64,000 bases of DNA from Puccinellia tenuiflora (GCA_012064385.1 QRDG01002514.1:103055-167054), one strand, 5' to 3'; counted from the stretch's first letter, positions 47,030 through 58,309 are shown. Numbers and translations: made by a program. The notes: generated by a model not told the origin, from the sequence alone.

Positions 47030-47500
47030 AAAAAGGCGGGAAGAAATATGGCGGGAGAAAATAGCGGGAAGTGAAAGGGCGGGAGAAAATGGCGGGAACG
47101 AGGAACGGCGGGAGAAAAAATGACGGGAATGAGGAAGAGCGGGAGAATAAAGGCGGGAACGAGGAAAGGCGGGAGAGAATGACGGGAATCAGGAAGGGCG
47201 GGAGAAAATGGCGGGAGAATAATTTGTAAGGGTGAATCGGTGGACGCAAATATATAACATTTATTTTATAATTTTTATTTGGCATCTAAAACTGAAATGG
47301 AGATAATAGCGGAAAGTGAATGGGCGGGAGAAAATGGCGGGAAGACTAAGGGCGGGACAAATGGCGGGAATGAGGTATCGGGTAAGCTGGCGAAATAAAA
47401 GGCGGGACGAAATTGGTCGATAAATATATATGGGCGGAATTTTTTCGTTGCAAAATTCGGACCGTGCCAACAAATGAAAGGAAAATTCGGGCGGGAGAAA
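47030..47500 (-). promoter_or_regulatory. Array of about 17 GCGGGA (E2F-like) motifs
   Basis: Units such as GGCGGGAGAAAATGGCGGGA recur with irregular spacing. On the minus strand they read TTCCCGCC or TCCCGCC, close to the E2F/DP consensus TTTCCCGC. They lie upstream of the minus-strand ORF and inside the right end of the MULE. Confidence 0.5.
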
Positions 47501-48369
47501 TGCAGCAATTAACATTTGGCTGCAAAATTGGGCCGGAGATGTTGCGCGGTTAATTTTTTCCATTCTAATTTGGCCGGGTTAAAAATAGTGCGACCAAAAC
47601 AAGAAAAGGACCAAAATGCAAAAAAAAAAAACGTTTCGGCCGGCTAGGGGCCGAAACACGTTCGAATCGGCCGCCCGACCACGCGAAAAGGTCCAGCCTC
47701 TGACGCGGGCCTCGCGCGGGCCCCGCCTTGGGATGTTTCGGCCCTCAGATGGCCGAAACACTCCTTTCGGCTCGCAGCGTGCCGAAACATGTGTTTCGGC
47801 CCACCATGGGACGACGGCGCAATATATCTGCAATTGTTTCATTCTGCATAATATATTCCGAATTACGATTAAAAAAAATAATATTTAAAAAAAAAACTCT
47901 GATTTACACAGCAACATCTCTAGTAGCAGGTGCACACATCAACATCTCCAGCAATCTCTCCAGTTGCTTCTCAGACATCTCAATGATAACCTGTACAGAA
48001 GAACCAAAGCAGGCACAAAATTATGGATTGAAAAAGTGGCCATTCCCAAGAACATGATGAGAAGGACATCAAGGCAGCAAATCACCTAGCAGCGTGTGTC
48101 CCTGCTTGGCTGCTGCTCCTCTACCAAATCACAGGCGTGAAGCAATCCTGAACTGAAAAGAGTCGTCCCTGCAAAGAAGCATTGTTCTAATGGTAGTCAG
48201 AATATAATCTGTACGTTGATCTCAGGAATGATACCATACAAATAACTAAACCTGTTCAAAACTGCATGGGCCTTAAATCTGATAACTGATATTGTTCTCA
48301 TGAATCACTCATCTATTTAGCAAATATATCTTGAATATGGAACTCGTATAAACAGGGCAAGATATATTG

Positions 48370-48635
48370 CAGCGAACAGCGCCCTGTTTTAGAGCAAACA
48401 TTGATATAACAATATTGGCACATCTATTTTTACTAATAATGTTACAGGACATGGGAGATGTGTTGCGTCTCATTCATACTGCCAAAAGGAAAAAATAGTT
48501 GCAGTGAACAGCGCCCTGTTTTAGAGCAGACATTGATATAACAATATTGGCACATCTATTTTTTACTAATAATGTTACAGAACATGAGAGATGTGTTGCG
48601 TCTCATTCATACTGCCAAAAGGGAAAAATAGTTTC
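48370..48635. repeat. Tandem duplication of about 130 bp
   Basis: The unit starts CAG.GAACAGCGCCCTGTTTT and ends CATTCATACTGCCAAAAGG.AAAAATAGTT. Copies at about 48372-48500 and 48501-48633 differ at only a few bases. It lies in the non-coding part of Helitron D. Confidence 0.85.
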
Positions 48636-49329
48636 AGGGTACAACAGAACTTATACACAAAGAGAGGTAGCATAATAGGCAATCTGCGGATATAGGCTAA
48701 ATTTTAGAGAGAAATAAAGCAATTAAGCAAAATGAGAAGTACGTAGATTGATCTTTTCTCCTGCAGATAGCTTGACTTTTCATCAAATGCCTTGTAAGCA
48801 TAAACTAAAGTTTGAAAGCAAATTGGGTATTCCCGTAGGTAATTTTACCCCTACTCTTCCTTCACGTACAGCACACCAAATTACAGCTAATAGCATGCTA
48901 TTTTCAGATCCACAAAAAATAGAAGAGCTAGGAGAGAGCACATCACCTTGCTGAGGTGCGTAGGAAGCGAAAGAGTGGTTGCAGATTCGGTGCACGAGAA
49001 TAGAGGCCGGGGGCAGGCAGGGGCACGTTGGCAACCAGATCCTCCTTGTACTGGTGGAGCTTGAGATCCTCCTTGTTCTAAGCAACCACTGGAAGAAGGG
49101 GATTAGCAAACACACACACAAGTACGCCGACACACGCACATGGAGAGAGGCAGAGTGAGCGAACCTGTATGCACACGGCGGAGGGCGGCGAGAGAAGAGC
49201 CCCCACGGCTCCGTGGCGATGTGGTGGTGGCAGCCGCTGGTGGCCCGCGTCGATGGCACTGCGGCGACCGAAACCCTAGAGGAATTTTGTAGAGCTCTCA
49301 CCGGAATGAGCTGGATTTGAGCTGATCCC

Positions 49330-49980
49330 ACACCATGGCCGGTCGGAGCTGGCTCGGACCTTGTCTCAGTGCAGGGGCTTCAGCTTCGGCCGCAGCGTCG
49401 TCTCCTCGGACTTGTCGCCAAGCACGCGGCGGAGACGCCGGAGCTGCGCCGCTCGTGGCCGGGCAGCGGCGAACTCGCGGGAGACCGTGACCGCGCGAAC
49501 CCGGCAGAGGAGGCGGAGGAGAGCCGGACGGGCAGCGCGGCGAGCCAAATGGCCGTCTCACTCGCCGGCGGCGAGCAGGACGGTGGCGGCGGACGGCGAG
49601 GACGGCGAAGAAGATTGCCGCGCGCGTGCGGCCTCCCGGCAGCTTATTTCCGGCGAGGAAAGTGAGGCGACGGCGTCAGGCCTGGCTGCGACCTTCGATT
49701 TGTGTGGGGAGGGCCGGAGCGGGGCGCGCGCGCGTCGGCGGCGACTGCGGTGTCGCGGGAGAGAGAAGGGAAGGGGGATTCTGCGGGGCGTTTTATAGAA
49801 AAGTCCTTGATGTTTTCTGTAATTTTAAACCGGTCTAATATAGCGGGGAGGACTGGACTGCGGGTTCTATTTACGGCTTTGAGAGGGGCGTTTCCGCAAA
49901 ACCGTCACGGACGCCTCCCGCGGGCCGTCGGATTGCCGTTCGACGGCTCGGATTGAGTTACTGTAGATACTGTATCAAAC
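49330..49980 (-). other. GC-rich cargo at the 5' end of Helitron D
   Basis: Homologous to 18045-18640 in Helitron A and, in part, to the GC-rich blocks flanking the copia element in Helitron C. Read on the minus strand it looks like a promoter or 5' leader and first exon (TTTTCTATAAAACGCC, CTCTCTCCCGCGACACCGC), which suggests a captured host gene start. No single frame is convincing. Confidence 0.45.
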
Positions 49981-50315
49981 TACAGTACCTACTATTCCAG
50001 GAACAGTCGCCGATCGCTGAGAGGGCCGCGAAATGGTTCGTCTTTAAATATATAGATAGATGGGGATGTTCATGCACTTTCGTACCCTTGTACTGAATGA
50101 AATCTGCTCTTCCTCTTGCTGTCTTGCTAAATCTTCTTGGATCAGAGATGTTGTTTATTTTTAGAATGAGATTCCTACATGTTTGATCGTGCAGTTCACT
50201 TTTTCTTCCTTCTCATTTTGTTGCGGAAATTCAGTTTCTTGTGGTCAGTTTCTTCAGTTATTTTATTTTTCAGAGAAAGTTTCTTCAGTTTTGCGCGGGC
50301 AGATGAAGGGGACCG

Positions 50316-50388
50316 TATGTTGGGCCGGTCCGTTGGTCTTAGTTGGGCTGGCACTGTTCCGCAGATAGGATGGGCTGGGCCCTACAAG
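50316..50388 (+). promoter_or_regulatory. Site II-like (TGGGCC/T) promoter elements of the CCCH gene
   Basis: TTGGGCCGG, TTGGGCTGG, ATGGGCTGGGCCC occur within 75 bp, about 140-200 bp before the start codon. TGGGCY clusters are common TCP-bound elements in plant housekeeping promoters. Confidence 0.5.
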
Positions 50389-50522
50389 TCTCGTCGATCC
50401 GTCGTCTCCCTCTCGAGTCTTGCCCCCTCCTCCTGCCCCATTCCTCGCCTCCCTCCTCGGCGCCGTCCGTCTCCTAGAGTTCGGCTGCCTCGCCGTCCGC
50501 GAAACGCCGGCGCGCTCGAGAG

Positions 50523-53500
50523 ATGAAAGAAATGCTGGATCCTCCCCCACGCCGCGGGCCGGCCTTCAAGACGAAGCTGTGCGTGCTGTGGAGGCGCGGC
50601 CCCTGCCCCCGCGGCCCCTCCTGCGGCTTCGCCCACGGCGAACGCGAGCTACGCAACCCGCCTCCCGGTGCCTCCTTCCCGCCGCGTCATGCACCTGGTA
50701 TATACCATAAGCATCTCCCCCTTCTTCCCCCCTCGCCCGGTCTTTTCTCTTGTGTGCGCCAGGTTAGGGCTCTTGCGGGCTGGCTCCGCTGCTGGTTTGT
50801 TGTGTGCGAATTGCACCGATGGTTTCGTCCACGAGATTTGATATTGTTGAAGGTACAGAAAACTGGGGCTTCGAATATCTAGGCAGAATTAGGTTATGAG
50901 GGTGGCTACAGTCCTACCGAGTACCATGGATCCAAAAGAGGAAAAGTGTTCTTTTCAAGAGATTCACGTCTTTCTGTTTGCGGGGAACATGGCAGGCAGT
51001 GTAAGATTGTGGTTGCATATCAAGGAACAAGGAACATCAGTGCCACATGGACAGCATGCTTCCCCAGAAAACACTGGGATTGTTGTTGTGGGAGTTAGCA
51101 ATGATGGGAGATAAATTGGAAGAGTAACACCATTTTAGCAACTGACAAGAACTCCCTTGTGGAGGCTATACAAATGGGTATCCTTCTGCTATTTGTGATT
51201 ACTTTTTGTGGCCAAGGGAACTCTGCTGGCCGCATTACCAACTTGTTGTCAAGTTATGCTATATGAAAAGTGAGTGCTAAACTATTTTTTATATCCATGT
51301 GCAGACATCAGAGATTACACTACCGGTTGTGTCATTTCTTGCTGTATCATCTTTCATATGTGATCTTCTGTCCTTCCAATATAGTTCTTGAACTGAAGCC
51401 AAAGCTTCTTGCAGAACAGCGTGCCATTCCTGCTGGTTATTCTGTTGATTTACCTCTGCTCAAATTAGCTGCCTCCTGAGCAGTTTTGTTAGGATTGATT
51501 ACTTCTGGAGGATGGCTAGTGCTATTTACGTTACCTGCCATTTCAGCCAGTGATCAGACATTTTGTGGTCACTCGCATGGTTATCCTTTTACAGAAGAGC
51601 TTTATTCAGTGCTATCATTTGGTTCCTCTTGTCAAGATGCATGATATTCTCAATGTGCTAAAAGCATACTGTTCAGCTTTCACAACTAATTGCCCTTTGG
51701 ATATGCCGCTCCAAGTTTTCTTCTTCAGCTTTATTCTAGCCTACTACTCCAAGTGTTATCACAGAACAAGAATAATTGAAATCAATATGGAAATATCTGG
51801 ACAAGTGAGATTTACTTGGTGGTATTGGAGTTGTGGAAGATCGTTCTTCATGATATTGAAATTTGGAGTACCCATCAATTTCACTTCAGATGACTGAAGT
51901 GCTGGATCTGTTTTTAAGTGGTGCATCACAATGTGTAATCATATATTGGTATCTCTCTTGCATTAGTCTTATTGGCACTTCTACTTTATGGAATGTGAGG
52001 TTATCCTGGACTCTGCTACTTATTGCTAATTGAATTATCACATGGCTCAAGCTTTTGGTAAGCTTAAGTGTTTTGTGTGTTGGCTTGTCTATGTAGCTCT
52101 ATCTATGTTTATTGTGGCATAGAGCTTCTTTATATTGTTTCTAATGCTAATTGAATAACCATATGGCTAAAGGTTGTCATAAGCTTAAATGTTTTGTGGG
52201 CAGCATCGTCTCTATATAGATCCATCCTTTTTTTGGTAGTGGTATAGTGCTTCTTTCCTTTATTATCATGTAAGTTGCTGCCTCCACATTTTAGGTGGAC
52301 GAGATCATAGAGAATTTAGAGGCAGGCCTGAGAGAAGAAGCCCACCCCGCCGGAGGTATTCCCCTGACAGAGATACTAGGGGCAATTTGTTTCGCGACCA
52401 GAGGCCAAGTTCTCGAGATAGGGGTAATCTCTCTTTCGTGTGTGTGCGCGCGCGCATGCACGTTGCATGCTTCCCTTTTTTTTTGTGTCTAAAAGAAGTT
52501 TGATGAATATTTTTGAAGAAAATCTAGGATTTAATCCATATCTCTAAGTGTGTACCTATTAAAATCTTGCAGGATCTAGTCACTCAAGATCTCCCATCAG
52601 GAAGAGGTGTGTAAGAAGGATCTCTATGTGTGTTTCACTCGAGTATACAGTCTTTGTTGTACACTCATTTAATCCTAGATATGCTTAGAGAAAATCTTTG
52701 TAACTGTGTTCGAAAGTGTGCCCATGTACTCCCTCCATTCCAAAATATAAGATGTTTTAGGTTTTTTCCGAATCACATGCATCTAGGCACGTTTTAGTGT
52801 ATATATTCACTTATTTTAGTCCGTATCTAGTCCATATTGAAATAGCTAAAACACCTTATAATTCCGAACAGAGGAAGTAGTGCCTAATTTTTCCCATCTA
52901 TTGTTATACAGTCTATATTGCATGACATTGTGACAAAGTTCTATCTTACATTAAACATGTAATATAAGCACATGTCATTCTTGCAATTTGGTAGTTTTTG
53001 TACTTACACTTCCATGTGATCGTGTGGATCTTTCAGTGAGAGAAGGCATAAGGAGAAGGTTGATGGTGGAAAAACTGATTCAACAGGAAGTTTGAACTCA
53101 TCTGATAACGAAGACAGAAAAAAGGATGGCAGACACTCCAGCGGTGATGAGAAAGATGATATCGAAGCACAGGTTTGAGCTTTAAAATCCACCACTAGCA
53201 TATAGGTGGAGCTGTCTCCATATTCCTTCAGCTCTGTTATATATTGATGTGTGCTCTGCAGCTGAAACAAATTGCACTGGATATGAAAGCATTACATGAA
53301 GCTAAATCTAAAGTACAGGTCAGTTATCAATGTCTCAGACTCTCAGTAAGCATGCAATCACTATCAGTTATAGAATTGTAAATATGCATGTAATGGCACA
53401 CACAGATAGTTCCAGTATTCTGTTATTTTGTCTCTACCTTAACTAGATGGTTATGTATGGCAACTTTAAAGATGGAGACATTTAGAACTTTAAGCTTACA

Positions 53501-56487
53501 AGAGGTTCACTCCACTAAATATAATCGTACATTCATACTGAAGGTACTGTGAATGTTTTGTGTCAAAATTATGATGCAAAATATTAATGAGAAATCATTC
53601 ATAATTGATAAAATATTGACACGGGAACATTCAGTGGCGGAGCTAGCTCCCGGCGACCCTGGGCAGCTTCCCGGGCTCGGCCGTGGAAGCTCCACTGCAA
53701 TTTGGGTACAGCATGGAGATTAGCTCCACTAGAATTTGGGCACAGTATCCAGTTAGCCTATTTCTTTCGTTACCTGCCCGGGCTCTATATCTGTCTAGCT
53801 CCGCCACTGGGAACATTCTCAGTTTGAACATTGAGATGACCAGTAGGCCCATCATAAGTGGCCAGCAAACTGCTTTTTTAAACTTCTCTGAATTGTCTCT
53901 TTGTATTTTGTTATAGTTGTTTGTGCCCGATCTGATTTTTGTCTATATCCACATATTGCACACAGTTTAATAGTTATGTGTTTCACAGTTGATATTGGAC
54001 CAGAAGATTGACGAAGCAGGCATACTTTCTGCCAGAGTTGATGATCTTGAATCTCAGTTGAACAAAGAGAAACAAGATTGCGAAAGGTTCTCCATTTGTA
54101 CAACATATGATCATACTTCAATTTTATTCAAAGTTTAGTATGTTGGCTCTTCAGTAGAAGAGAAGATCTCGATGTAGTTCTTCATAGTACTACTCTTTGA
54201 TGTAGGATGACCTCCAAAATAAAGAAACTCATCAAAGCACATGGGCGTTACATGAAAGCACAAGAGGATTTAAAAAGGCATGTTTTCTTAATACGTTATG
54301 AACTAGCACTGAACTTCTGTTTTGCTTGGATCACCACAGAATTGCACTTCTGGTTCTAGTCACATGACCACATTGGTTGTCTGCAGGTCGCAAGGTCGTT
54401 TTGAGAGGTTGGCTGATGCACTTGCTTCTGATTCCTTGAAGTCTGGTACCAAAGAGCAAAGTTCCAGTGTGAATGCTGGTAATGATGACCCATATAATGC
54501 TTATGAAATGAGCCCATGTGATCAGCGACAGAAGCATGGTTTTACAGCTGGAAAAAGGTCTACCGCCCTTTCAACAAGCGAAGAAGAAAAGACTGGTAAC
54601 ACCTGGATGAGAACTTGATGTCAACTTTATTTTTTCATAGCAGCATTAGTCTCCCTAAGTACCTATATCTTAAGTTGTTAATCTGTGAAACTCGTTATTG
54701 GTATAGCAATGATTGGAATCTTGTGAGTTTGTAATGACATTGTTCATTGCTGAAGCTTAGTGCCTTATATTCCCACAAGTTAATCAAGTTAAATGGCACT
54801 CGGTTAACTGTTGTTAGATATTGAACATTTCTGTACTTCAAAATATGTTGTCTTAAATATGTATGCATTCTTGGGGGGTAGATGTTGTTTTTTCATGTCC
54901 AAACTGCGGTTACTTTTGCAGGGAAGAAAAGGCGAGTGAATGGTGATGATATGATCCATATGCCAGGGAAATATAAACCAGAAGATGCTCTAGATTCTTA
55001 TAAAAACAGCAATGGAACTGATACACCAAAATCATTATCTCTGAAGAAATTAGGGGAAGGTGACAATAACGACGAAAGAAATGTCATTTCTCCTCACAAT
55101 GATTTTGCAGACAGGGTGAGATATATTTTCCGTATCAGATAATGTTTGCCGCAAATTGTTTCTTAATCATATATCAGCGTAATTATGTTGAAATAAAAAT
55201 TGTTTCTTAATCATATATTAGCGTAATTATGTTGAAATAATGAGTTGATGGCCCATTATCTTGTTATCCTCCTATGTTTGTGCTCTTTGTTTCTTACTGC
55301 AATTTTGTTAGTTCCCAGTGGCTACTCTTGGTTATTCTTTAGTAAAAGTGAGGTATTGTTTCCAATTGTCTTCAGGCCTGATGGATAGCTCATCTAGGTG
55401 TATTTCATTTGGTTAGGCCTATGGTTAACCATCTGCATATCAACATAGGAGCTCATCTAGGTGTAGTTCATTTGGTTAGGCCTATTGTTAGTAAAAGTGA
55501 GGTATTGTTTCCAATTGTCTTCAGGCCTGATGGATAGCTCATCTAGGTGTAGTTCATTTGGTTAGGCCTATGGTTAACCATCTGCATATCAACATAGGCC
55601 TAACCATCTGCATATCATCTAGGTGTAGTTCATTTGGTTAGGCCTATTGTTAACCACTTACAGGTAGAATGTTGTAAGAAGCCTGTTTCTTTTTCTACTG
55701 GTCTAGCTCACGATTCAGATAATCTTTAACTGTCAGGATGGATCACCACATAACTGCGCACACATAAATGTCTATTTCGGTACAAAACGGTGTGGGTTGT
55801 AGCACCAAATTTTGTATATGACACCACCGCCAATGTTACCAAAAGGCTTACAAGATGATATATATTTTCATTTTCCGAGCAATAACAAGCTTGATTATCT
55901 ATATAGTTGACCCGTTAGTTTCCAACAGCTGGTGTACTATAGCATTGAGTCTTATGCCGTTGAGCTGTTAGCCCAGCAGCTTAAGTTCGGCATGTCCTCT
56001 AAAATCCTGTCAAGTCATGTGCATTTGCATTTTGCAAAGATGTCATTACTGTAATATGATTATGATACCAGCCCTGGTAATTTTCAATTTCCTGTAGCTC
56101 CGGATAATTTGCAAGAATTTCGCAATACTATCCCACTAGTTGCCAGCTGGTCCCTCCAGTTTTATTTATGACCACTATGTATATCATTTGCATCCTTTGT
56201 CATTCAAGATTTTTTAAAGCACTCTGCGAAAATGCAAGCAGTTCGCATAAACTGACTGTATTTATGGTTATTTCCAAATTTAAATTTTTTGTTAGTAATT
56301 TTTCCTTTTCTGTCAACTTCTCCCTCTCCAAATTTGTATGTTTATATGCACATGTATCACAGGGGTTAGCTACTTCCCCTCTGTGCTATGTTGTCTGCAG
56401 TATCTTGAACGTTGTGCTGACATTTTATTCCCCTTGTTTTGCTTGCAGTACAATGGCAACGGGGAGGAGGATCATGTGGACATCTAG
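50523..56487 (+). CDS. CCCH zinc-finger protein with coiled coil (rice C3H13-like)
   Basis: Ten exons: 50523-50697, 52295-52423, 52573-52606, 53037-53172, 53262-53318, 53989-54086, 54206-54277, 54387-54595, 54922-55115, 56449-56487, giving 380 residues. One CX7CX5CX3H finger lies at residues 20-38 (KLCVLWRRGPCPRGPSCGFA, then H), which normally binds RNA. It is followed by an Arg/Ser/Asp-rich region (RERRSPPRRYSPDRD-like) and a coiled coil at about residues 159-250 (LKQIALDMKALHEAKSKV ... RFERLADALAS). The C-terminus is acidic, ending EEDHVDI. The layout matches a rice CCCH protein described as a BRI1 kinase-domain interactor (from memory, not searched). Intron 7 has a GC donor (AG|GCATGT, 54278-54279). 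Introns hold a Stowaway and a hAT MITE. Helitron D ends 462 bp upstream of the start. Confidence 0.85.
52729..52877. mobile_element. Stowaway MITE in intron 3 of the CCCH gene
   Basis: It begins CTCCCTCCATTCC and ends GGAATT-like GAACAGAGGAAG, flanked by TA on both sides (52727-52728, 52878-52879). Length 149 bp, A/T-rich, with AAGATGTTTTAG and complementary AAAACACCTTATA subterminal arms: the standard Triticeae Stowaway structure. Confidence 0.85.
53632..53809. mobile_element. hAT-type MITE in intron 5 of the CCCH gene
   Basis: Perfect terminal inverted repeats CAGTGGCGGAGCTAG / CTAGCTCCGCCACTG and an 8-bp duplication GGAACATT (53624-53631, 53810-53817). Length 178 bp. It belongs to the same family as the MITE at 37524-37753. 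Confidence 0.9.
55157..55240. repeat. Tandem duplication of about 43 bp in intron 9
   Basis: TGTTTCTTAATCATATAT.A then GCGTAATTATGTTGAAATAA occurs twice in direct succession. Confidence 0.85.
55375..55660. repeat. Complex tandem repeats in intron 9
   Basis: A unit with CTCATCTAGGTGTA.TTCATT and TGGTTAGGCCTAT occurs four times, with GGTTAACCATCTGCATATCA copies between. A longer repeat (GTAAAAGTGAGGTATTGTTT ... CAACATAGG) spans about 55343-55450 and 55490-55598. Confidence 0.8.
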
Positions 56488-58309
56488 ATTCGGTTGTGGT
56501 TGACAGATTTCAACTTATGGAGGAAAACTTGGTGCTTTTGAAACAGTGCTTGTTATATCATGTCGACTTATTTATACATCGGGCAGTAGAGGTTCAGCGT
56601 CCCGGTAACTTTCTTCTGCAGCAAGTAACTTATGAGAAGACTGGTTGTAGTATTGCGAAACAGATTATGTGAAGTTTTTGTCTTAGTATTGCTGGGCTTT
56701 TGAAATTGCTACGTGAGCTTGTGTCGATCTTATGACAGGCCTTCCTAGCACTGGATGAGTTTTGCACCCCTCGTGTTACACTGCTGCTATTTAAAGGCTT
56801 GTTTGTGCCTACGTAGCATATGTCACTAAATTTGCGATGTCTGCCAGTTTGGTTCCTGGACTAAATTTAGGCCTCTTTACTAGATTTGTATAGTAGGCCT
56901 ACCTGGATCCAGATCCTACTTTATACAATTGCAGAGGCCATAACACTTTCGCTTCACTTTTTGACCATGTGATTGCCATCTAGAATTATCTACATAATTT
57001 ATACTTTTCCTTTGAAAGCTCTTTGGATCGAAGGAATGAGGCCATGAAATTTTGTGCATATGATTTCTAGCAAGATGTTGACCTCATCTCATTTGTGTCT
57101 TGCATGAACTTTCTCTATTCAAATTGGAGATTGTAGAATCTTTCTTTTCCTAGGATTCAACAACCATGCCATCTTTCATGTTTAGCATTATCGCTTGTGA
57201 AAGTATTCATATATCCTCCTCCAGTAGCCAATAGGCACTCTCTTTTTGCTCGGCACAAAAAATGGGGCTTTGTACAATTTTCATCCATGCATCACACGAC
57301 CACTCCGCCTCCTTCTATGTGTACGGATTTCCTCTTCTTGTTGTAGGACGTGTAGTTTGTGTTTGGGGAAGGGCAACTCTGACAACTCCAATAACACCCC
57401 CAACATTGCCCCATGTGCTTGTTTTGCTCGGGCGATCCAAACACTCCTAGTCTCCATGTCCGCCTCCAAGTCTGCCCGTGGCCCACCCGCTAGCCACAAA
57501 TGCCACTCCACTCACTCTTATCACCCCTCTTCCTTCCCCAACCTCCTCACCTCTCCCAATTTGAAATTTGAGTCGCCGTTGTCGTTGCGCCATGTTCTCA
57601 TCCAACACCACCACACATGGAGGGGGACACACACATGTTCGAGGCCAAGTCGGAGCTCGAATGGGAGAGCCAACACTGAGCGAATCGGCGAGCAAGGATG
57701 ACGAAAGCCACATAGGCGAAGAAATCCACGGAAAACCAAGACAGATTTAATAATAGTAATATTACTATTACACTCTTATAGTAAGAAAGATTTAGGCTTA
57801 GTTAGGTAGTGAAGTATTTTCTACACAAAGTATTTTAAAACCAAGTCTTCACCGCCTGGCCAAATAAATACTTTAGTTTGGTCAATACTTCAGTCACAAA
57901 AAGAGGTGCAGACCTTCTTTCTCCAATACTTAAAAAATCTACAGTTTGATGAATACTTCCGTTTTAAAACCCACATTATTTATTAGGATCCAAACACCTT
58001 AAAGTATTCACCTACTTCATTATTTTAGGAAACGAAGATTCTCTCTTATACCTTCAAAATATTTGATGCCAAACGGAGCCTTAATTTATATTTTAAAATT
58101 TCTCTAATTCATGCGATGCAAAATAACCCTGACCATATTCAAATCCAGTATACTTTGTAAATTCCTCTAGGGCTGTTTCTGTAATATTCACCCAAAGAGA
58201 AGAGAGAATAGGGGTAGAAGCCCTCCCCCCTCCTTCCTCCGCCGCCGTCTTCACCGGGGCAGCGAGCCCAACCCTACGCCTCTTCTCGCCAATCCCACCG
58301 TCTCAACTC
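56488..58309. other. Intergenic region between CCCH and SURP/CID genes
   Basis: The first 250 bp is the probable 3' UTR of the CCCH gene. At about 57720-58085 the A/T-rich sequence with repeated AAGTATT and a GCCAAACGGAGCCTTAA end looks like a MITE, but I cannot fix its termini. The stretch 57240-57720 has overlapping short frames on both strands and no recognisable gene. The last 120 bp (GAGAAGAGAGAATAGGGGTAG... CCTCCGCCGCC) is a typical grass 5' leader. Confidence 0.4.

Larger units (their letters stand above)
41548..47896. mobile_element. Mutator-like element (MULE) carrying a PMD gene and other ORFs
   Basis: Long terminal inverted repeats of about 150 bp or more match between 41548-41700 and the complement of about 47740-47896. 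Both start with a T run and AAATATTATTTTTTTTAA and run into CCGAAAC/TTTCGGC motifs. Inside are MURA-like transposase remnants (42404-43112), a multi-exon plant mobile domain gene (43329-46228) and a minus-strand gene (46453-46959). The core transposase is deleted, so the element is non-autonomous. A 9-bp target duplication could not be resolved because the ends lie in T/A runs. Confidence 0.75.
40504..50060 (-). mobile_element. Helitron D, interrupted by a Mutator-like element
   Basis: The 5' end on the minus strand is clear: TCTATCTATATATTTAAAGACG from 50060, preceded by A. The next 700 bp (49330-49980) is GC-rich and homologous to the 5' cargo of Helitron A (both share GGACTGCGGGTTC and the ACAGTA... 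inverted repeats). The 3' end is proposed at 40504: CCAG on +, i.e. CTGG on minus, followed by T, after a GTTGCAACGGG-type subterminal sequence common in grass Helitrons. The Mutator-like element at 41548-47896 is nested inside. Without it D is about 3.2 kb. The 3' border is tentative. Confidence 0.5.

Noticed and set aside
48783..49331. 182-codon minus-strand ORF in Helitron D
   Set aside because: No recognisable domain, mixed composition and no homologous frame in Helitrons A or C.
57246..57740. Overlapping short ORFs (up to 151 codons) on both strands
   Set aside because: No family features, no splice context and competing frames; left as intergenic.
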